A stretch of 64,000 bases of DNA from Arthrobacter beigongshangensis (GTDB lineage Bacteria; Bacillota; Bacilli; Bacillales_A; Planococcaceae), in the NCBI RefSeq assembly GCF_016820585.1, contig NZ_JADHDX010000001.1:496001-560000 (forward strand), in the 5' to 3' direction. Positions 39,244 to 49,507 of the stretch are shown here, piece by piece (the first letter of the stretch is position 1; each line of letters starts with the position of its first letter). Under the pieces are notes generated by a model. That model did not search any database. It was not told the origin of the DNA and was given only the letters and a program-made list of their open reading frames with translations. Made by a program: the position numbers and the translations under genes.

Positions 39244-40308
39244 TTGAGCGATCGTAAAGCCGCTTTAGACATGGCGTTAAAACAAATTGAAAAGCAATTC
39301 GGTAAAGGGTCTGTTATGAAACTTGGAGAAAGGACTAATCTAGAAGTTTCAACATCTTCATCAGGGTCTCTTGCACTCGATGCAGCACTTGGTGTAGGTG
39401 GATATCCACGGGGTCGTGTTATCGAAATCTATGGACCTGAAAGCTCTGGTAAAACGACAGTTTCCCTTCATGCGATTGCAGAAGTACAAGCAAATGGCGG
39501 AACAGCAGCATTTATCGATGCAGAGCATGCACTGGATCCGATTTATGCGCGTAAATTAGGTGTGAATATTGATGATTTAATTCTTTCACAGCCAGATACG
39601 GGTGAGCAGGCGCTCGAAATTGCTGAAGCACTTGTCCGAAGTGGTGCTGTTGATATTATTGTTGTCGACTCCGTTGCTGCACTTGTACCAAAAGCGGAAA
39701 TTGAAGGAGAGATGGGTGACTCACACATTGGGTTGCAAGCTCGTCTTATGTCACAAGCCTTACGTAAACTTTCTGGAGCGATTAACAAGTCTAATACACT
39801 CGCCGTATTTATCAACCAGATCCGTGAAAAAGTAGGCGTAATGTTCGGAAGCCCCGAAGTAACACCAGGTGGACGTGCACTGAAATTCTATTCTTCCGTT
39901 CGAATCGATGTACGCCGGGGTGAAGCGATTAAACAGGGCAACGATATTGTTGGAAACAAGACGCGAATTAAAGTCGTAAAAAATAAAGTGGCACCACCGT
40001 TCCGTACAGCAGAAGTTGATATTATGTATGGAGAAGGGATTTCTAGAGAAGGTGAGATTATCGATCTTGGTGTCGAACTCGAAGTTGTCCAGAAGAGTGG
40101 TTCATGGTTTTCATATGAAGGAGAAAGACTTGGACAAGGACGCGAGAATTCAAAACAATTTTTGAAGGAAAATCCTGCGATTCGTGCGGAAATCTCCAAC
40201 AAAATTCGTGAATCTTATGGTCTTGCAAATGCAAACTATGTTATTGCGGGACATGACGAAGACGACGAAGATGAAGAACTAGAACTACTTCTTGGTGAAA
40301 AAGAATAA
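39244..40308 (+). CDS. recA: Recombinase A
   Basis: ATP-dependent strand-exchange protein and coprotease for LexA. It starts at TTG 39244 with GAGGGAGG at the right distance; the conserved N-terminus [21 protein letters not shown] begins directly after. Walker [10 protein letters not shown] near 66, Walker [11 protein letters not shown], and the loop [21 protein letters not shown] are intact. The C-terminus is very acidic ([13 protein letters not shown]). 354 residues. Control is by LexA box plus promoter upstream; a strong terminator follows. Confidence 0.98.
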   Translation: MSDRKAALDMALKQIEKQFGKGSVMKLGERTNLEVSTSSSGSLALDAALGVGGYPRGRVIEIYGPESSGKTTVSLHAIAEVQANGGTAAFIDAEHALDPIYARKLGVNIDDLILSQPDTGEQALEIAEALVRSGAVDIIVVDSVAALVPKAEIEGEMGDSHIGLQARLMSQALRKLSGAINKSNTLAVFINQIREKVGVMFGSPEVTPGGRALKFYSSVRIDVRRGEAIKQGNDIVGNKTRIKVVKNKVAPPFRTAEVDIMYGEGISREGEIIDLGVELEVVQKSGSWFSYEGERLGQGRENSKQFLKENPAIRAEISNKIRESYGLANANYVIAGHDEDDEDEELELLLGEKE

Positions 40309-40316
40309 GTCAAAGC

Positions 40317-40375
40317 CAAAGCAAAAGTCAATCATCCTTTTTATAAAGGGAAGATTGACTTTTGCTTTGTGTAAT
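40317..40375 (+). terminator. Intrinsic terminator of recA
   Basis: CAAAGCAAAAGTCAATC (40317-40333) pairs with GATTGACTTTTGCTTTG (40353-40369), followed by a short T-containing tail. Confidence 0.8.
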
Positions 40376-40401
40376 AATGCATACCGATGACCTGTGAAAC
40401 C

Positions 40402-40430
40402 TTGACATGTCATTTTTACACGGATACAAT
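40402..40430 (+). promoter_or_regulatory. SigmaA-type promoter for rny
   Basis: TTGACA (40402-40407), 17 bp, TACAAT (40425-40430), about 105 bp before rny. Confidence 0.8.
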
Positions 40431-40534
40431 TAGAATTGTATAATTGAATACCCTTAAACTGATTTTGGCAGTATGTTGCATGTGGATATACGAGCCGACT
40501 GAAAATGAAAGAAAGACAGGAGGAGGTGACCTAA

Positions 40535-42094
40535 ATGTTAGTAGAAATTATCATCTCCGTTTTGGTCGGTCTGCTTGTCGGTGCTGGTGTTAGCTATTTT
40601 GTTATTAAGAACGTGAATGATTCAAAAGTGACGGGTGCCAAAAATACTGCGGAGCAAATCGTCGAAGAGGCGAAGCGTGAAGCGGAGGCTATGAAAAAAG
40701 AGGCACTTCTAGAAGCGAAGGATGAAACTCACAAACTGAGAATTGAAGCGGAATCAGAGGTCCGTGTACGAAGGTCGGAACTGCAAAAACAGGAAAACCG
40801 CCTTTTACAACGGGAAGAAAATCATGACCGCAAGGATGATGCTCTAAACAAAAGAGAAGCAGGTCTGGAGCGTAAAGAAGAAACGCTAACCGGAAGACAA
40901 CAGCATATCGAGCAGATGGAACGCAAGGCGGAAGAACTTGTTGCCGTTCAAAAAACGGAACTTGAAAGAGTATCATCCCTCACAAGAGATGAAGCGAAAA
41001 GGCTTATCCTGAGTGAAGTGGAGCAAGAACTTGCTACAGATATCGCTGTTATGACGAAAGAATCAGAACAACGTGCGAAGGAAGAATCGGATAAGAAATC
41101 ACGTGAAATCCTTTCACTCGCATTGCAACGTTTCGCAGCGGATCATGTTGCTGAAACAACCGTGTCGGTTGTCAACTTACCGAACGATGAAATGAAAGGT
41201 CGCATTATCGGGCGTGAAGGACGTAATATCCGCACACTTGAGACCTTAACCGGCATTGATTTAATTATTGATGATACGCCAGAAGCAGTTATTTTATCAG
41301 GCTTCGACCCAGTACGTCGTGAAACGGCACGTCTCGCATTAGAAAAACTTGTGCAAGATGGACGTATTCACCCAGCTCGAATTGAAGAAATGGTTGATAA
41401 GTCTAGGCGTGAAGTGGATGAACTTATCCGTGAAACGGGAGAGCAAACATCATTTGATGTCGGCGTCCATAATTTACACCCAGATCTTATCAAAATTTTA
41501 GGTAGACTACGTTTCCGTACAAGCTATGGTCAAAATGTTTTGAAGCATTCAACAGAGGTCGCTTACCTTGCAGGATTGTTAGCTGCCGAGCTTGGTGAGG
41601 ATGTAACACTCGCAAGACGAGCAGGACTTCTACATGATATCGGAAAAGCGATTGACCATGAAGTTGAAGGTAGCCATGTTGAAATTGGCGTGGAGCTAGC
41701 AACGAAATACAAAGAACATCCGGTTGTCATTAATAGTATCGCATCCCATCATGGGGATACAGAAGCGACATCGGTTATTGCGGTACTTGTCGCAGCGGCA
41801 GATGCTTTATCAGCTGCAAGACCAGGTGCACGTAGTGAAACACTGGAAAACTACATTCGTAGATTACAGAAACTTGAAGAGATTTCAGAATCGTATGACG
41901 GCGTAGAGAAATCATTTGCAATTCAGGCAGGACGTGAAGTTCGAATTATCGTTCGACCAGATCAGATTGATGATATTACGGCGCACCGTCTTGCGAGAGA
42001 TATCCGCAAGCGAATTGAAGAAGAACTCGATTATCCAGGACATATTAAAGTAACGGTCATTCGTGAAACACGAGCGGTCGAATACGCAAAATAA
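40535..42094 (+). CDS. rny: Ribonuclease Y
   Basis: Membrane-anchored endoribonuclease that starts decay of many mRNAs. One N-terminal membrane segment ([20 protein letters not shown]), a long charged coiled coil (about 35-200), a KH domain ([21 protein letters not shown]), and the HD domain with [12 protein letters not shown] and SHHGDTE. 519 residues, full length. ATG 40535 after GGAGGAGGTGA. The pbpX gene found before rny in B. subtilis is absent. RicA, encoded at 45437, is a known partner of RNase Y in B. subtilis. Confidence 0.97.
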   Translation: MLVEIIISVLVGLLVGAGVSYFVIKNVNDSKVTGAKNTAEQIVEEAKREAEAMKKEALLEAKDETHKLRIEAESEVRVRRSELQKQENRLLQREENHDRKDDALNKREAGLERKEETLTGRQQHIEQMERKAEELVAVQKTELERVSSLTRDEAKRLILSEVEQELATDIAVMTKESEQRAKEESDKKSREILSLALQRFAADHVAETTVSVVNLPNDEMKGRIIGREGRNIRTLETLTGIDLIIDDTPEAVILSGFDPVRRETARLALEKLVQDGRIHPARIEEMVDKSRREVDELIRETGEQTSFDVGVHNLHPDLIKILGRLRFRTSYGQNVLKHSTEVAYLAGLLAAELGEDVTLARRAGLLHDIGKAIDHEVEGSHVEIGVELATKYKEHPVVINSIASHHGDTEATSVIAVLVAAADALSAARPGARSETLENYIRRLQKLEEISESYDGVEKSFAIQAGREVRIIVRPDQIDDITAHRLARDIRKRIEEELDYPGHIKVTVIRETRAVEYAK

Positions 42095-42100
42095 ATATAC

Positions 42101-42281
42101 AAAAGCGTAGGACGCCGTCTAGCTCCGACAGGCATAAGACGGTTTGCGAGGATGGCGTACTTCAGCCATCACAACAAAATGACTTTCAAGGGACACAGTC
42201 TAAATTCGCCGCGTCCTGCGGCAACGACTGTGTAACTCACATCCTGTGAGCCTCCGAGGAGTTGGCGCCTGGAGTCTAGAC
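42101..42281. repeat. bcr1-like repeat copy 2 with family A module inside
   Basis: Outer parts AAAGCGTAGGACGCCGTCTAG...CATAAGAC and GGCGCCTGGAGTCTAGAC resemble the bcr1-like class. Nested within (42184-42235) is the family A inner module with ACACAGTC/GACTGTGT enclosing GCCGC-GTCCT-GCGGC, followed by TCAC-ATCCT-GTGA. So one repeat family carries a piece of another. Confidence 0.65.
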
Positions 42282-42297
42282 GAAAATATAAAAAAGG

Positions 42298-42334
42298 GGG
42301 CTTCCGTGCACTTCGGTCCGGAAGTCTCTTTTTA
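42298..42334 (+). terminator. Intrinsic terminator after rny
   Basis: CTTCCG (42301-42306) and CGGAAG (42319-42324) with flanking G-T pairing, then TCTCTTTTT. Confidence 0.7.
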
Positions 42335-42389
42335 TCTTCATTTTGCAAAGAATCCCGTCTCTATAAGAGGTGGGGGAATATATATTATA

Positions 42390-42468
42390 CTTCTCGTTTT
42401 GTGGGTGTTCGTACCCCTACAAAACGAAGATAAAGCCTCCGGCGGATGTCGCCGAGGTGTAATTGATT
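42390..42468. repeat. Family A repeat, copy 8 (collapsed short type)
   Basis: Hairpin CGTTTTGTGGG ... CCCCTACAAAACG, then GCCTCCGGCGGATGTC joined directly to GCCGAGGTGTAATTGATT; everything between the two ends is missing. It stops one base before the ymdB ribosome site. The rest of the 390 bp gap holds the bcr1-like repeat and a terminator. Confidence 0.8.
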
Positions 42469-42483
42469 GGGAGAGAACAGTGC

Positions 42484-43281
42484 ATGAAAGTATTATTTAT
42501 AGGAGACATCGTAGGTTCACCAGGAAGGGATATGTTATTCGATTATTTGCCACGTCTAAAGCGCAAATATAGCCCGGATGTCATCATTGCAAATGGTGAA
42601 AACGCAGCGTCGGGTAGAGGGATTACGAAAGCAATCTTTGATGATTTACTGCGTGCTGGGGTAGATGTTGTCACAATGGGTAATCATACTTGGGACCAAA
42701 AAGAGATTTATGATTTTATCGATGGAACGGATTATTTAATTCGTCCGGCGAATTTTTCGGATGAAGCACCAGGTAGAGGGATGACGACGGTTTCGCGCAA
42801 TGGTGTGACATTATCCGTTATTAATTTACACGGACGGACATTTTTGCCGCCACATGGTGATCCATTTGAAAAAGCAAATGAGCTAGTGGCCGAAGCAAAG
42901 GAGATTTCACCGCTTATATTCGTCGATTTTCATGCTGAAGCGACGAGTGAGAAAATTGCGATGGGCTGGCATTTAGATGGCAAGGCATCGGTCGTCGTAG
43001 GAACGCATACACACGTCCAAACAGCGGACGAACGCATTTTGCCGGGTGGAACAGCCTATTTGACGGATGCCGGCATGACGGGCCCTTACGATGAAATTTT
43101 AGGGATGAAAAAGGAAGATGTTATTTACCGCTTCCGCACCAATATGCCTGTCCGCTTTGAGGTACCTAAAAATGGACGTACCCAGTTGAATGGTCTTTTC
43201 GTTGAACTGGACAATCAAACAGGAAAAGCATTAACGGTCGAGCGTGTGAGCATTAATGATGACCGTCCGTTCAAAGGATGA
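42484..43281 (+). CDS. ymdB: YmdB-family metallophosphoesterase
   Basis: Phosphodiesterase of the YmdB family; the B. subtilis protein hydrolyses 2',3'-cyclic nucleotides and affects the choice between biofilm and motility. Metal-binding motifs are clear: FIGDIVGSPGRD, IANGENAASG, VTMGNHTWDQKE, DFHAEATSEK and VVGTHTHVQTADE. 265 residues. ATG 42484 after GGGAGAG, directly behind a family A repeat; the in-frame start at 42463 is within the repeat. rny-ymdB order is conserved. Confidence 0.95.
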   Translation: MKVLFIGDIVGSPGRDMLFDYLPRLKRKYSPDVIIANGENAASGRGITKAIFDDLLRAGVDVVTMGNHTWDQKEIYDFIDGTDYLIRPANFSDEAPGRGMTTVSRNGVTLSVINLHGRTFLPPHGDPFEKANELVAEAKEISPLIFVDFHAEATSEKIAMGWHLDGKASVVVGTHTHVQTADERILPGGTAYLTDAGMTGPYDEILGMKKEDVIYRFRTNMPVRFEVPKNGRTQLNGLFVELDNQTGKALTVERVSINDDRPFKG

Positions 43282-43364
43282 TTCGCGTCTAAACACCACC
43301 TCCGATTCATAGGATAGTTTATGGAGATATCCATTCCATAGACATCGGACAATAAGGAGGAATA

Positions 43365-43634
43365 ATGGTGAATCCATTGAAGGTATCATCTCGCTCGAAT
43401 CCAAATTCAGTTGCAGGAGCACTTGTCGCAGTTATCCGGGACCAGGGATATGCAGAAATGCAGGCGGTTGGCGCAGGTGCTTTGAATCAGGCGGTAAAGG
43501 CAATTGCCATTGCACGTGGATTCGTAGCACCAAGTGGTGGAGATCTCGTCTGCGCACCGGCTTTTACTGATATCGAGATTAACGGTGAGGGACGTACAGC
43601 ATTGAAATTACTCGTTGAAAAACGTACACGCTAA
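43365..43634 (+). CDS. spoVS: Stage V sporulation protein S
   Basis: Small Alba-like protein needed for progress of sporulation and affecting septation. 89 residues; LKVSSRSNPNSVAGALVAVIRD and GAGALNQAVKAIAIARGFVAPSG are nearly invariant in the family. ATG 43365 after AAGGAGG; the GTG at 43368 is also possible. In B. subtilis it depends on sigmaH; I could not find a convincing sigmaH promoter here. It is followed by a terminator at 43656. Confidence 0.96.
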   Translation: MVNPLKVSSRSNPNSVAGALVAVIRDQGYAEMQAVGAGALNQAVKAIAIARGFVAPSGGDLVCAPAFTDIEINGEGRTALKLLVEKRTR

Positions 43635-43655
43635 TGAAGTGAAATTCAAGAATAG

Positions 43656-43690
43656 AGACCACGGAGAGCAAATTTTACCGTGGTCTTTTA
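43656..43690 (+). terminator. Intrinsic terminator of spoVS
   Basis: AGACCACGG (43656-43664), 13 nt loop, CCGTGGTCT and TTTT. Confidence 0.88.
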
Positions 43691-43741
43691 TAATTGAAAA
43701 AATCTGAACCTGTGACAAACAACCGACAAAGGAAGCTTATC

Positions 43742-43771
43742 TTGTACAGTCTGTCTACAATTCAGTATAAT
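43742..43771 (+). promoter_or_regulatory. SigmaA-type promoter for miaB
   Basis: TTGTAC (43742-43747), 18 bp, TATAAT (43766-43771). Transcripts would carry the family A hairpin and repeat in the leader. Confidence 0.75.
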
Positions 43772-43782
43772 GAAAGCATATG

Positions 43783-43867
43783 TTTATCTGCGTTCGGCTA
43801 CAGAAACTCCCGGCGGAATTCAGATAAAGCCTCCGACGGATGCAATCACGCCTTAGCGTAATTGATC
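43783..43867. repeat. Family A repeat, copy 9 (short type) in the miaB leader
   Basis: Hairpin TTTATCTG...CAGATAAA (43783-43790 / 43821-43828), then GCCTCCGACGGATG and CAATCACGCC-TT-AGCGTAATTG, with the inner module missing. It starts about 12 bp after the -10 box, so it should be transcribed. Confidence 0.8.
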
Positions 43868-43904
43868 ACATTCCTAAGGAATCGTAGGAAAGGGGACTTT
43901 TTTT

Positions 43905-45437
43905 ATGAATGAAGAACAGCGTTTAAATGCGGTACCAGTAAAACCAGAAGTAAAGGAAAAGGATTATAGTCAATATTTCCAAACAGTCTATACACCACCT
44001 TCGTTGAAAGATGCGAAAAAGCGTGGAAAAGAAGAAATCGCTTATCATGATGATTTCCAAATCGACGAACGCTTTCGCGATATGGGAATAGGTCGGAAAT
44101 TTTATATACGTACATACGGCTGTCAGATGAATGAACATGATACAGAAGTGATGGCGGGGATTTTTACAGGTCTGGGCTATGAAATAACCGACACTGTTGA
44201 AGATGCCAATGTTATTTTACTTAATACTTGTGCGATTCGTGAAAACGCGGAGAATAAAGTATTTGGAGAACTAGGGCATTTGAAATCACTCAAGCGACGA
44301 AATCCTGATGTGCTTATCGGAGTATGTGGTTGTATGTCTCAAGAAGAATCGGTTGTTAATAAAATCTTGAAGACTTATGACCAAGTGGATATGATTTTTG
44401 GTACACATAATATCCATAGGTTGCCTCATATTTTGCATGAAGCGTATCTTTCCAAAGAAATGGTTATTGAGGTGTGGTCAAAAGAAGGGGATATTATTGA
44501 AAACCTTCCAAAAGTGCGCCACGGGAACATTAAAGCATGGGTCAATATTATGTATGGCTGCGATAAATTTTGCACGTATTGCATCGTGCCGTATACACGT
44601 GGAAAAGAGCGCAGCAGACGACCTGAGGATATTATCCAGGAAGTACGCCAATTGGCAGCGCAGGGCTACCGAGAAATTACTGTACTAGGTCAAAACGTCA
44701 ATGCGTATGGTAAGGATTTTGAGGATGTGGACTACCGATTTGGCGATTTGATGAATGATTTAAGAAAAATTGATATTGCTAGGATCCGTTTTACAACGAG
44801 TCATCCACGTGATTTCGATGACCATTTGATTGAAGTACTTGCAAAAGGCGGTAATCTGGTGGATCATATTCATCTACCAGTGCAATCAGGTTCAAGTGAT
44901 ATTTTGAAAATTATGTCTAGAAAGTATACACGTGAGCATTATTTAGAACTAGTACGCAAAATAAAACAAGCGATTCCGAGTGTTACATTGACGACGGATA
45001 TAATTGTCGGCTTCCCAAATGAAACGGACGAGCAGTTTGAAGAGACGATGTCATTATATGAAGAAGTCGGCTTCGACATTGCGTACACATATATTTACTC
45101 ACCGCGTGAAGGAACACCAGCTGCCAAAATGGTGGACAATGTGCCGATGGACGTGAAAAAAGAACGATTGCAGCGACTGAATAAGCTTGTAAATGATGGG
45201 TCAGCAGAAGCGATGAAGCTTTACAAAGATCAAATCGTTGAAGTGCTCGTCGAAGGGGAAAGCAAAAAGAATTCAGAAGTACTTGCAGGGTACACGGCAA
45301 AAAATAAATTGGTCAATTTTAAAGCACCACAATCAGTCATTGGGAAACTAGTGAATGTCAAAATAACAGAGGCCAAAACATGGTCACTCGACGGTGAATT
45401 TATCGGTGTCGTAGAAAAGGATAAGGTGATGAGCTAA
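43905..45437 (+). CDS. miaB: tRNA-2-methylthio-N6-dimethylallyladenosine synthase
   Basis: Radical-SAM methylthiotransferase that modifies A37 of tRNAs after MiaA; acts with two Fe-S clusters. UPF0004 domain with [21 protein letters not shown] and GVCGCMSQ (three Cys), the radical-[20 protein letters not shown] motif near 220, and a C-terminal TRAM domain. A B. subtilis-type N-terminal extension of about 60 residues is present. 510 residues. miaA lies 7 kb away. Its stop shares one base with the ricA start (TAATG). Confidence 0.96.
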   Translation: MNEEQRLNAVPVKPEVKEKDYSQYFQTVYTPPSLKDAKKRGKEEIAYHDDFQIDERFRDMGIGRKFYIRTYGCQMNEHDTEVMAGIFTGLGYEITDTVEDANVILLNTCAIRENAENKVFGELGHLKSLKRRNPDVLIGVCGCMSQEESVVNKILKTYDQVDMIFGTHNIHRLPHILHEAYLSKEMVIEVWSKEGDIIENLPKVRHGNIKAWVNIMYGCDKFCTYCIVPYTRGKERSRRPEDIIQEVRQLAAQGYREITVLGQNVNAYGKDFEDVDYRFGDLMNDLRKIDIARIRFTTSHPRDFDDHLIEVLAKGGNLVDHIHLPVQSGSSDILKIMSRKYTREHYLELVRKIKQAIPSVTLTTDIIVGFPNETDEQFEETMSLYEEVGFDIAYTYIYSPREGTPAAKMVDNVPMDVKKERLQRLNKLVNDGSAEAMKLYKDQIVEVLVEGESKKNSEVLAGYTAKNKLVNFKAPQSVIGKLVNVKITEAKTWSLDGEFIGVVEKDKVMS

Positions 45438-45868
45438 TGGAAAAGTTATATACAAAAGATGAGATTGTCGCAAAAGCGAATGAAATTGCAATGATGATCG
45501 CAAATACGGAAGAAGTCGAATTTTACAAACGTGCAGAGGCGCAAATCAATGAAAATTCGAAAGTACGTGAAAATATTGCGAGCTTGAAATCTTTACAAAA
45601 ACAAGCGGTCAATTTCCAACAGTACGGCAAAGAAAAAGCAATGAATATTATTGAAGGTAAAATTGATAAAATCCAAACTGAAATTGATGAAGTACCGATT
45701 GTTCAGGAATTCAAGCAATCACAGATGGACGTTAATGATTTGTTACAGCTCGTATCGAGTGCGATTGCCAACGGTGTAACGGATGAAATTATGAGAGCAA
45801 CTGGTGGCGATGTAACACGCGGTGAAACAGGCTCTTATATCAAAAATACAACATATGATAAGCTATAA
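45437..45868 (+). CDS. ricA: RicA (YmcA), RNase Y-associated protein
   Basis: Part of the RicA-RicF-RicT complex that in B. subtilis binds Fe-S clusters, assists RNase Y and promotes biofilm, competence and sporulation. 143 residues of mainly helical sequence (KLYTKDEIVAKANEIAMMIA; NIIEGKIDKIQTEIDEVPIVQEFKQSQ). It begins on the miaB stop, so it is translationally coupled. The start is unambiguous. A terminator follows at 45899. Confidence 0.92.
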   Translation: MEKLYTKDEIVAKANEIAMMIANTEEVEFYKRAEAQINENSKVRENIASLKSLQKQAVNFQQYGKEKAMNIIEGKIDKIQTEIDEVPIVQEFKQSQMDVNDLLQLVSSAIANGVTDEIMRATGGDVTRGETGSYIKNTTYDKL

Positions 45869-45898
45869 CTTTAAGAAGTAAGTGCATATTTCAGCGAA

Positions 45899-45934
45899 CA
45901 AATCGGCAGAGAAAATTTTCTGCCGATTTTTTTC
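45899..45934 (+). terminator. Intrinsic terminator of miaB-ricA
   Basis: AAATCGGCAGA, short loop, TCTGCCGATTT with a T run. Confidence 0.9.
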
Positions 45935-45990
45935 ACTCTCTGGGCTTCTGTTGCATAAGATGGATTGAAGCGAATGGAGGAGGAGTTAAG

Positions 45991-46611
45991 CTGAAAAATT
46001 TACGCCAGATTGTAGCGAGGACGATTATTGCAAAAGGGAAGCAGCGGACTGAAATGAAAGTGACGTTAAAGCCGCCACATAGTCCAACAAGTATATTAGG
46101 ATGTTGGGTCATCAACCATACGCACCAGGCAAAAAAGGTTGGTAAATACATTGAAGTGACGGGTAAATTCGATGTCAACGTTTGGTATTCTCACCAAGAT
46201 CATTCCAAAACATCCGTTTTCACAGAATGTGTAACATACAAAGAGCGGATTCGTCTACATTATCGTGATGAGCCAACATCCAACCATGAAGAAATCATCA
46301 TAAACGTCATTCAGCATCCGAATTGTACAGAAGCGATTATTTCGGATAACGGTGAAAATTTCATCATTACTGTTGAACGTGAATTAATCGCGGAGGTTAT
46401 CGGGGAAACGAAAATTTGCGTCCTGGTCCATGAGCAGCATAATTTTGAAGAGGAATGGCCTTATCGTGATGAATCGTCATCAATTCACCATGAGAACAAT
46501 CATAATCATAGCGATCGGAAGGAAAAACGAGAGGACTCTAGACAGGAAGGTAGACCTGGCCACGGTCCCGGACATGATCACCCGAGAGGGAAAGATGCAC
46601 CATCCTTTTAA
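45991..46611 (+). CDS. cotE: Outer spore coat morphogenetic protein CotE, CTG start
   Basis: Organises the outer spore coat in the mother cell. The ORF seen from ATG 46054 lacks the first 21 residues of the family; the same frame extends upstream through LKNLRQIVARTIIAKGKQRTE, which aligns with the CotE N-terminus, to CTG 45991. GGAGGAGGAG (45976-45985) sits 6 nt before that CTG, and no ATG, GTG or TTG lies nearby in frame. I therefore call a CTG start. The rest matches CotE (TSILGCWVINH, FDVNVWYSHQDHSKT, AEVIGETKI). The C-terminus is His/Gly-rich rather than acidic as in B. subtilis. 206 residues. Confidence 0.85.
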   Translation: MKNLRQIVARTIIAKGKQRTEMKVTLKPPHSPTSILGCWVINHTHQAKKVGKYIEVTGKFDVNVWYSHQDHSKTSVFTECVTYKERIRLHYRDEPTSNHEEIIINVIQHPNCTEAIISDNGENFIITVERELIAEVIGETKICVLVHEQHNFEEEWPYRDESSSIHHENNHNHSDRKEKREDSRQEGRPGHGPGHDHPRGKDAPSF

Positions 46612-46612
46612 G

Positions 46613-46639
46613 AGCCGGCAAACACTCCGGCTTTTTTTT
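46613..46639 (+). terminator. Intrinsic terminator of cotE
   Basis: AGCCGG, 8 nt loop, CCGGCT and a run of T. Confidence 0.9.
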
Positions 46640-46640
46640 G

Positions 46641-46700
46641 CTGAGATTTCTGCAAAGAGCGCAAAAATCTCGCAAAAGCGAACTCTTCGCTGTTCGGTTT
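46641..46700. repeat. Family A module C alone, copy 10
   Basis: GAGATTTCTGC...GCAAAAATCTC hairpin followed by GCGAAC-TCTTCGCT-GTTCG. The same module is nested inside copies 3 and 13, but neither family end is present here. Lies just before a TATACT box (46703) that may belong to mutS. Confidence 0.65.
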
Positions 46701-46742
46701 TGGTATACTAAAAGAAAAAGTAACTGTAGTGAGGGTATATAA

Positions 46743-49343
46743 ATGACAGCACATACACCAATGATTCAGCAATATTTACAAGTAAAAGCACAGCATGAAG
46801 ACGCATTTTTATTTTTTAGGCTTGGCGATTTTTATGAACTATTTTTTACGGATGCCACAGAAGCATCTCAAATTCTTGAAATTACGTTAACGAGCCGCGA
46901 TGCCTCAGGGGGGCGTGAGCGTATTCCAATGTGTGGCGTGCCGTATCATTCGGCTGCCGGTTATATTGAAACGCTCGTCCGCAAAGGGCATAAAGTAGCG
47001 ATTTGTGAACAAACAGAGGACCCGAAAACGGCAGTAGGCATTGTGAAAAGAGAAGTCGTAAGAATTATTACACCCGGTACAATGACAGAAGGGAAAATGA
47101 TTGACGCGAACACAAATCATTTCATCGGTGCCGTAGATAGTTTAGATGACGACCATTACGCGCTTGCTTATCTTGACCTCGCAACAGGAGAAGGTAAGGT
47201 GGAACGCGTTGAAGGGGATGAACGGTCGTTAATCGCGGAAATCGAGGCGCTCGGGATGAGGGAGATTGTTGTCGGTGAAAGGCTACATATCACACTTAGC
47301 GATAGTATGGCGAAGCGTAATATTGTGCTATCCATTGAACATAGCGATGAACAGAGCGAGACGTCGGAGTTGTTTGGCAATATCCCTGCGATTGTAACGG
47401 AAGCGTGTACGATGCTCGTATCCTACATTAAAAGGACGCAGAAAACGGCACTCGACCACATCCGACCTTTTGAATTTATCGAAAAGCAGGAGAAACTTTC
47501 CATCGACGCCAACTCCATGCGCAATCTTGAATTAATCCAATCCATCCGAAATGATGGAAAGGAAGGCACGCTTTATTGGCTGTTGGATGAAACCGTGACA
47601 GCGATGGGTGCGCGTAAGCTGAAAATGTGGATTCACCAGCCACTTGCACAGCAAACAGCTATTGAAAATCGTCAGGATACCGTCACTGAGCTAATGGAGG
47701 AATTTTTCCTCAGTGATGAGCTGAAAACGAATTTGAAGGAAGTTTATGATTTGGAACGATTGGCTGGGCGTATTTCGATGGGAAGCGCCAGTGGTAGGGA
47801 TTTGGCGCAATTGCGAAACTCCTTGCGCCGTGTACCAGAGGTCAAGCGCTTATTGCAGGAGGCACAGCGACCATTATTGAATAATTTCGCACAACGTATT
47901 GATGTTTGTGAGGAAGCGTTGACAATGCTCGAAGCAGCGATAGCCGAAAATCCACCGTTATCTGTAAAAGAAGGCGGCGTTATTAAAGATGGCTATGATG
48001 CCAAACTTGACCAATATCGAGATGCTTCGAAAAATGGGAAGGTATGGCTGGCGGAACTTGAGCGAGAAGAGCGTGAGCGGACAGGTATTAAAACGTTGAA
48101 AATTGGTTATAATCGGGTATTTGGTTATTTTATCGAAATTACGAAATCCAATATTCACCTTGCTGACTTAGAGCGTTATGAACGCAAGCAAACGCTCGCC
48201 AATGCAGAACGTTACATAACACCTGAATTGAAGGTTAAGGAAGATTTAATTCTCAATGCAGAGGCGGAAGGGCAGGAGTTAGAATACCGCCTGTTTAGTA
48301 CCGTCCGTGATGCTATGAAAACGCATATTCGAAAAATTCAACACCTTGCAAGTGTTCTCAGTGAACTGGATGTGCTGTTATCCTTCGCGGCAGTGTCGGA
48401 AAAACGTAATTATGTGAAGCCGATATTTCATGAAGACATTGCTTTGGAAATTAAAAACGGACGTCACCCCGTTGTTGAAAAAATGATGGATCATTCACTT
48501 TATGTACCAAATAGCTGTAAATTAACGGAGCAAGCGAATATGCTACTTATTACGGGGCCAAATATGTCTGGTAAAAGTACGTATATGCGCCAAGTAGCCC
48601 TAACAGTTGTTATGGCACAAATTGGCTGTTATGTGCCTTGTGAACATGCATTATTGCCTGTAACTGATCAGATCTTTACCCGCATCGGGGCCGCAGATGA
48701 CCTAGCCTCGGGTCAAAGTACATTCATGATGGAAATGATGGAGTCGCAACATGCAATTGCCAATGCAACGGAGAAAAGTCTTTTATTGTTCGATGAAATC
48801 GGACGTGGGACATCAACCTACGATGGCATGGCACTTGCACAGGCTATGATGGAGTATATTCATCATGAAATTGGGGCCAATACATTATTCTCAACACATT
48901 ATCATGAACTAACGAATTTGGATCAAGAGCTAAGTCGTTTGGAAAATGTGCATGTCGCCGCAATGGAGCAGGATGGTAAAGTAGTGTTTCTTCACAAAGT
49001 AATGGCGGGTCCGGCTGATAAAAGTTATGGAATCTACGTTGCTGAACTTGCAGGTCTTCCAATACCGTTGCTGGAACGGGCAAAAAATTTACTCTCTACA
49101 TTTGAAAGCACAGACAAAGTAGTCTCAGAAGCCACAGAACCGCAGCAACTTGCCTTTTTTGATTTATCAAGTGAAGAGCTGCCGGTGCAAACACACTCAG
49201 CAGTAGAGCAGCAAGTGCTCGAAGCTTTGGAGAGTTATGATGTACTGAATATGACGCCACTTCAAGCATTCCAATATATTTATGAAATGAAAGAAAAGCT
49301 TAGTTCATCTGAATCCAGCGGAAGATCCCGTATCAATAAGTGA
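46743..49343 (+). CDS. mutS: DNA mismatch repair protein MutS
   Basis: Recognises mismatches and signals to MutL. 866 residues: mismatch-binding domain with [16 protein letters not shown] (the Phe-x-Glu motif in DFYEL), connector, lever/clamp domains, and the ABC ATPase: Walker [14 protein letters not shown] near 606, [11 protein letters not shown] signature, and [15 protein letters not shown]. The tail reads [13 protein letters not shown], a beta-clamp-binding type of motif. ATG 46743 after GTGAGGG. mutL follows after a family A repeat. Confidence 0.97.
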   Translation: MTAHTPMIQQYLQVKAQHEDAFLFFRLGDFYELFFTDATEASQILEITLTSRDASGGRERIPMCGVPYHSAAGYIETLVRKGHKVAICEQTEDPKTAVGIVKREVVRIITPGTMTEGKMIDANTNHFIGAVDSLDDDHYALAYLDLATGEGKVERVEGDERSLIAEIEALGMREIVVGERLHITLSDSMAKRNIVLSIEHSDEQSETSELFGNIPAIVTEACTMLVSYIKRTQKTALDHIRPFEFIEKQEKLSIDANSMRNLELIQSIRNDGKEGTLYWLLDETVTAMGARKLKMWIHQPLAQQTAIENRQDTVTELMEEFFLSDELKTNLKEVYDLERLAGRISMGSASGRDLAQLRNSLRRVPEVKRLLQEAQRPLLNNFAQRIDVCEEALTMLEAAIAENPPLSVKEGGVIKDGYDAKLDQYRDASKNGKVWLAELEREERERTGIKTLKIGYNRVFGYFIEITKSNIHLADLERYERKQTLANAERYITPELKVKEDLILNAEAEGQELEYRLFSTVRDAMKTHIRKIQHLASVLSELDVLLSFAAVSEKRNYVKPIFHEDIALEIKNGRHPVVEKMMDHSLYVPNSCKLTEQANMLLITGPNMSGKSTYMRQVALTVVMAQIGCYVPCEHALLPVTDQIFTRIGAADDLASGQSTFMMEMMESQHAIANATEKSLLLFDEIGRGTSTYDGMALAQAMMEYIHHEIGANTLFSTHYHELTNLDQELSRLENVHVAAMEQDGKVVFLHKVMAGPADKSYGIYVAELAGLPIPLLERAKNLLSTFESTDKVVSEATEPQQLAFFDLSSEELPVQTHSAVEQQVLEALESYDVLNMTPLQAFQYIYEMKEKLSSSESSGRSRINK

Positions 49344-49360
49344 TGAGATGAATGTAAGGG

Positions 49361-49491
49361 AATTTCATTCAGTAGTAGTTCAACGCTGCTGAATTCAGAT
49401 GAAGCCTCCGGCGGATGTCACGGATTTTTAATGGAGATTTTCGAGCAAGCTCGAAAAAATCCGGACACAATTACGCCAAGGCGTAATTGAT
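49361..49491. repeat. Family A repeat, copy 11, between mutS and mutL
   Basis: An imperfect hairpin (TTCATTCAGTAG... to ...CTGAATTCAGATGAA) leads into GCCTCCGGCGGATGTCAC (49403). The long stem here is CGGATTTTT/AAAAAATCCG around TTTTCGAGC-AA-GCTCGAAAA, and the right end is CAATTACGCC-AA-GGCGTAATTG. The stem sequence differs from copy 1 on both arms. Confidence 0.85.
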
Positions 49492-49507
49492 AGAAAGGGT
49501 GAGTCGG

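Noticed and set aside
43282..43364. SigmaH promoter for spoVS
   Set aside because: An AGGATAG segment is present, but no matching GAAT-type -10 was found at the right distance.
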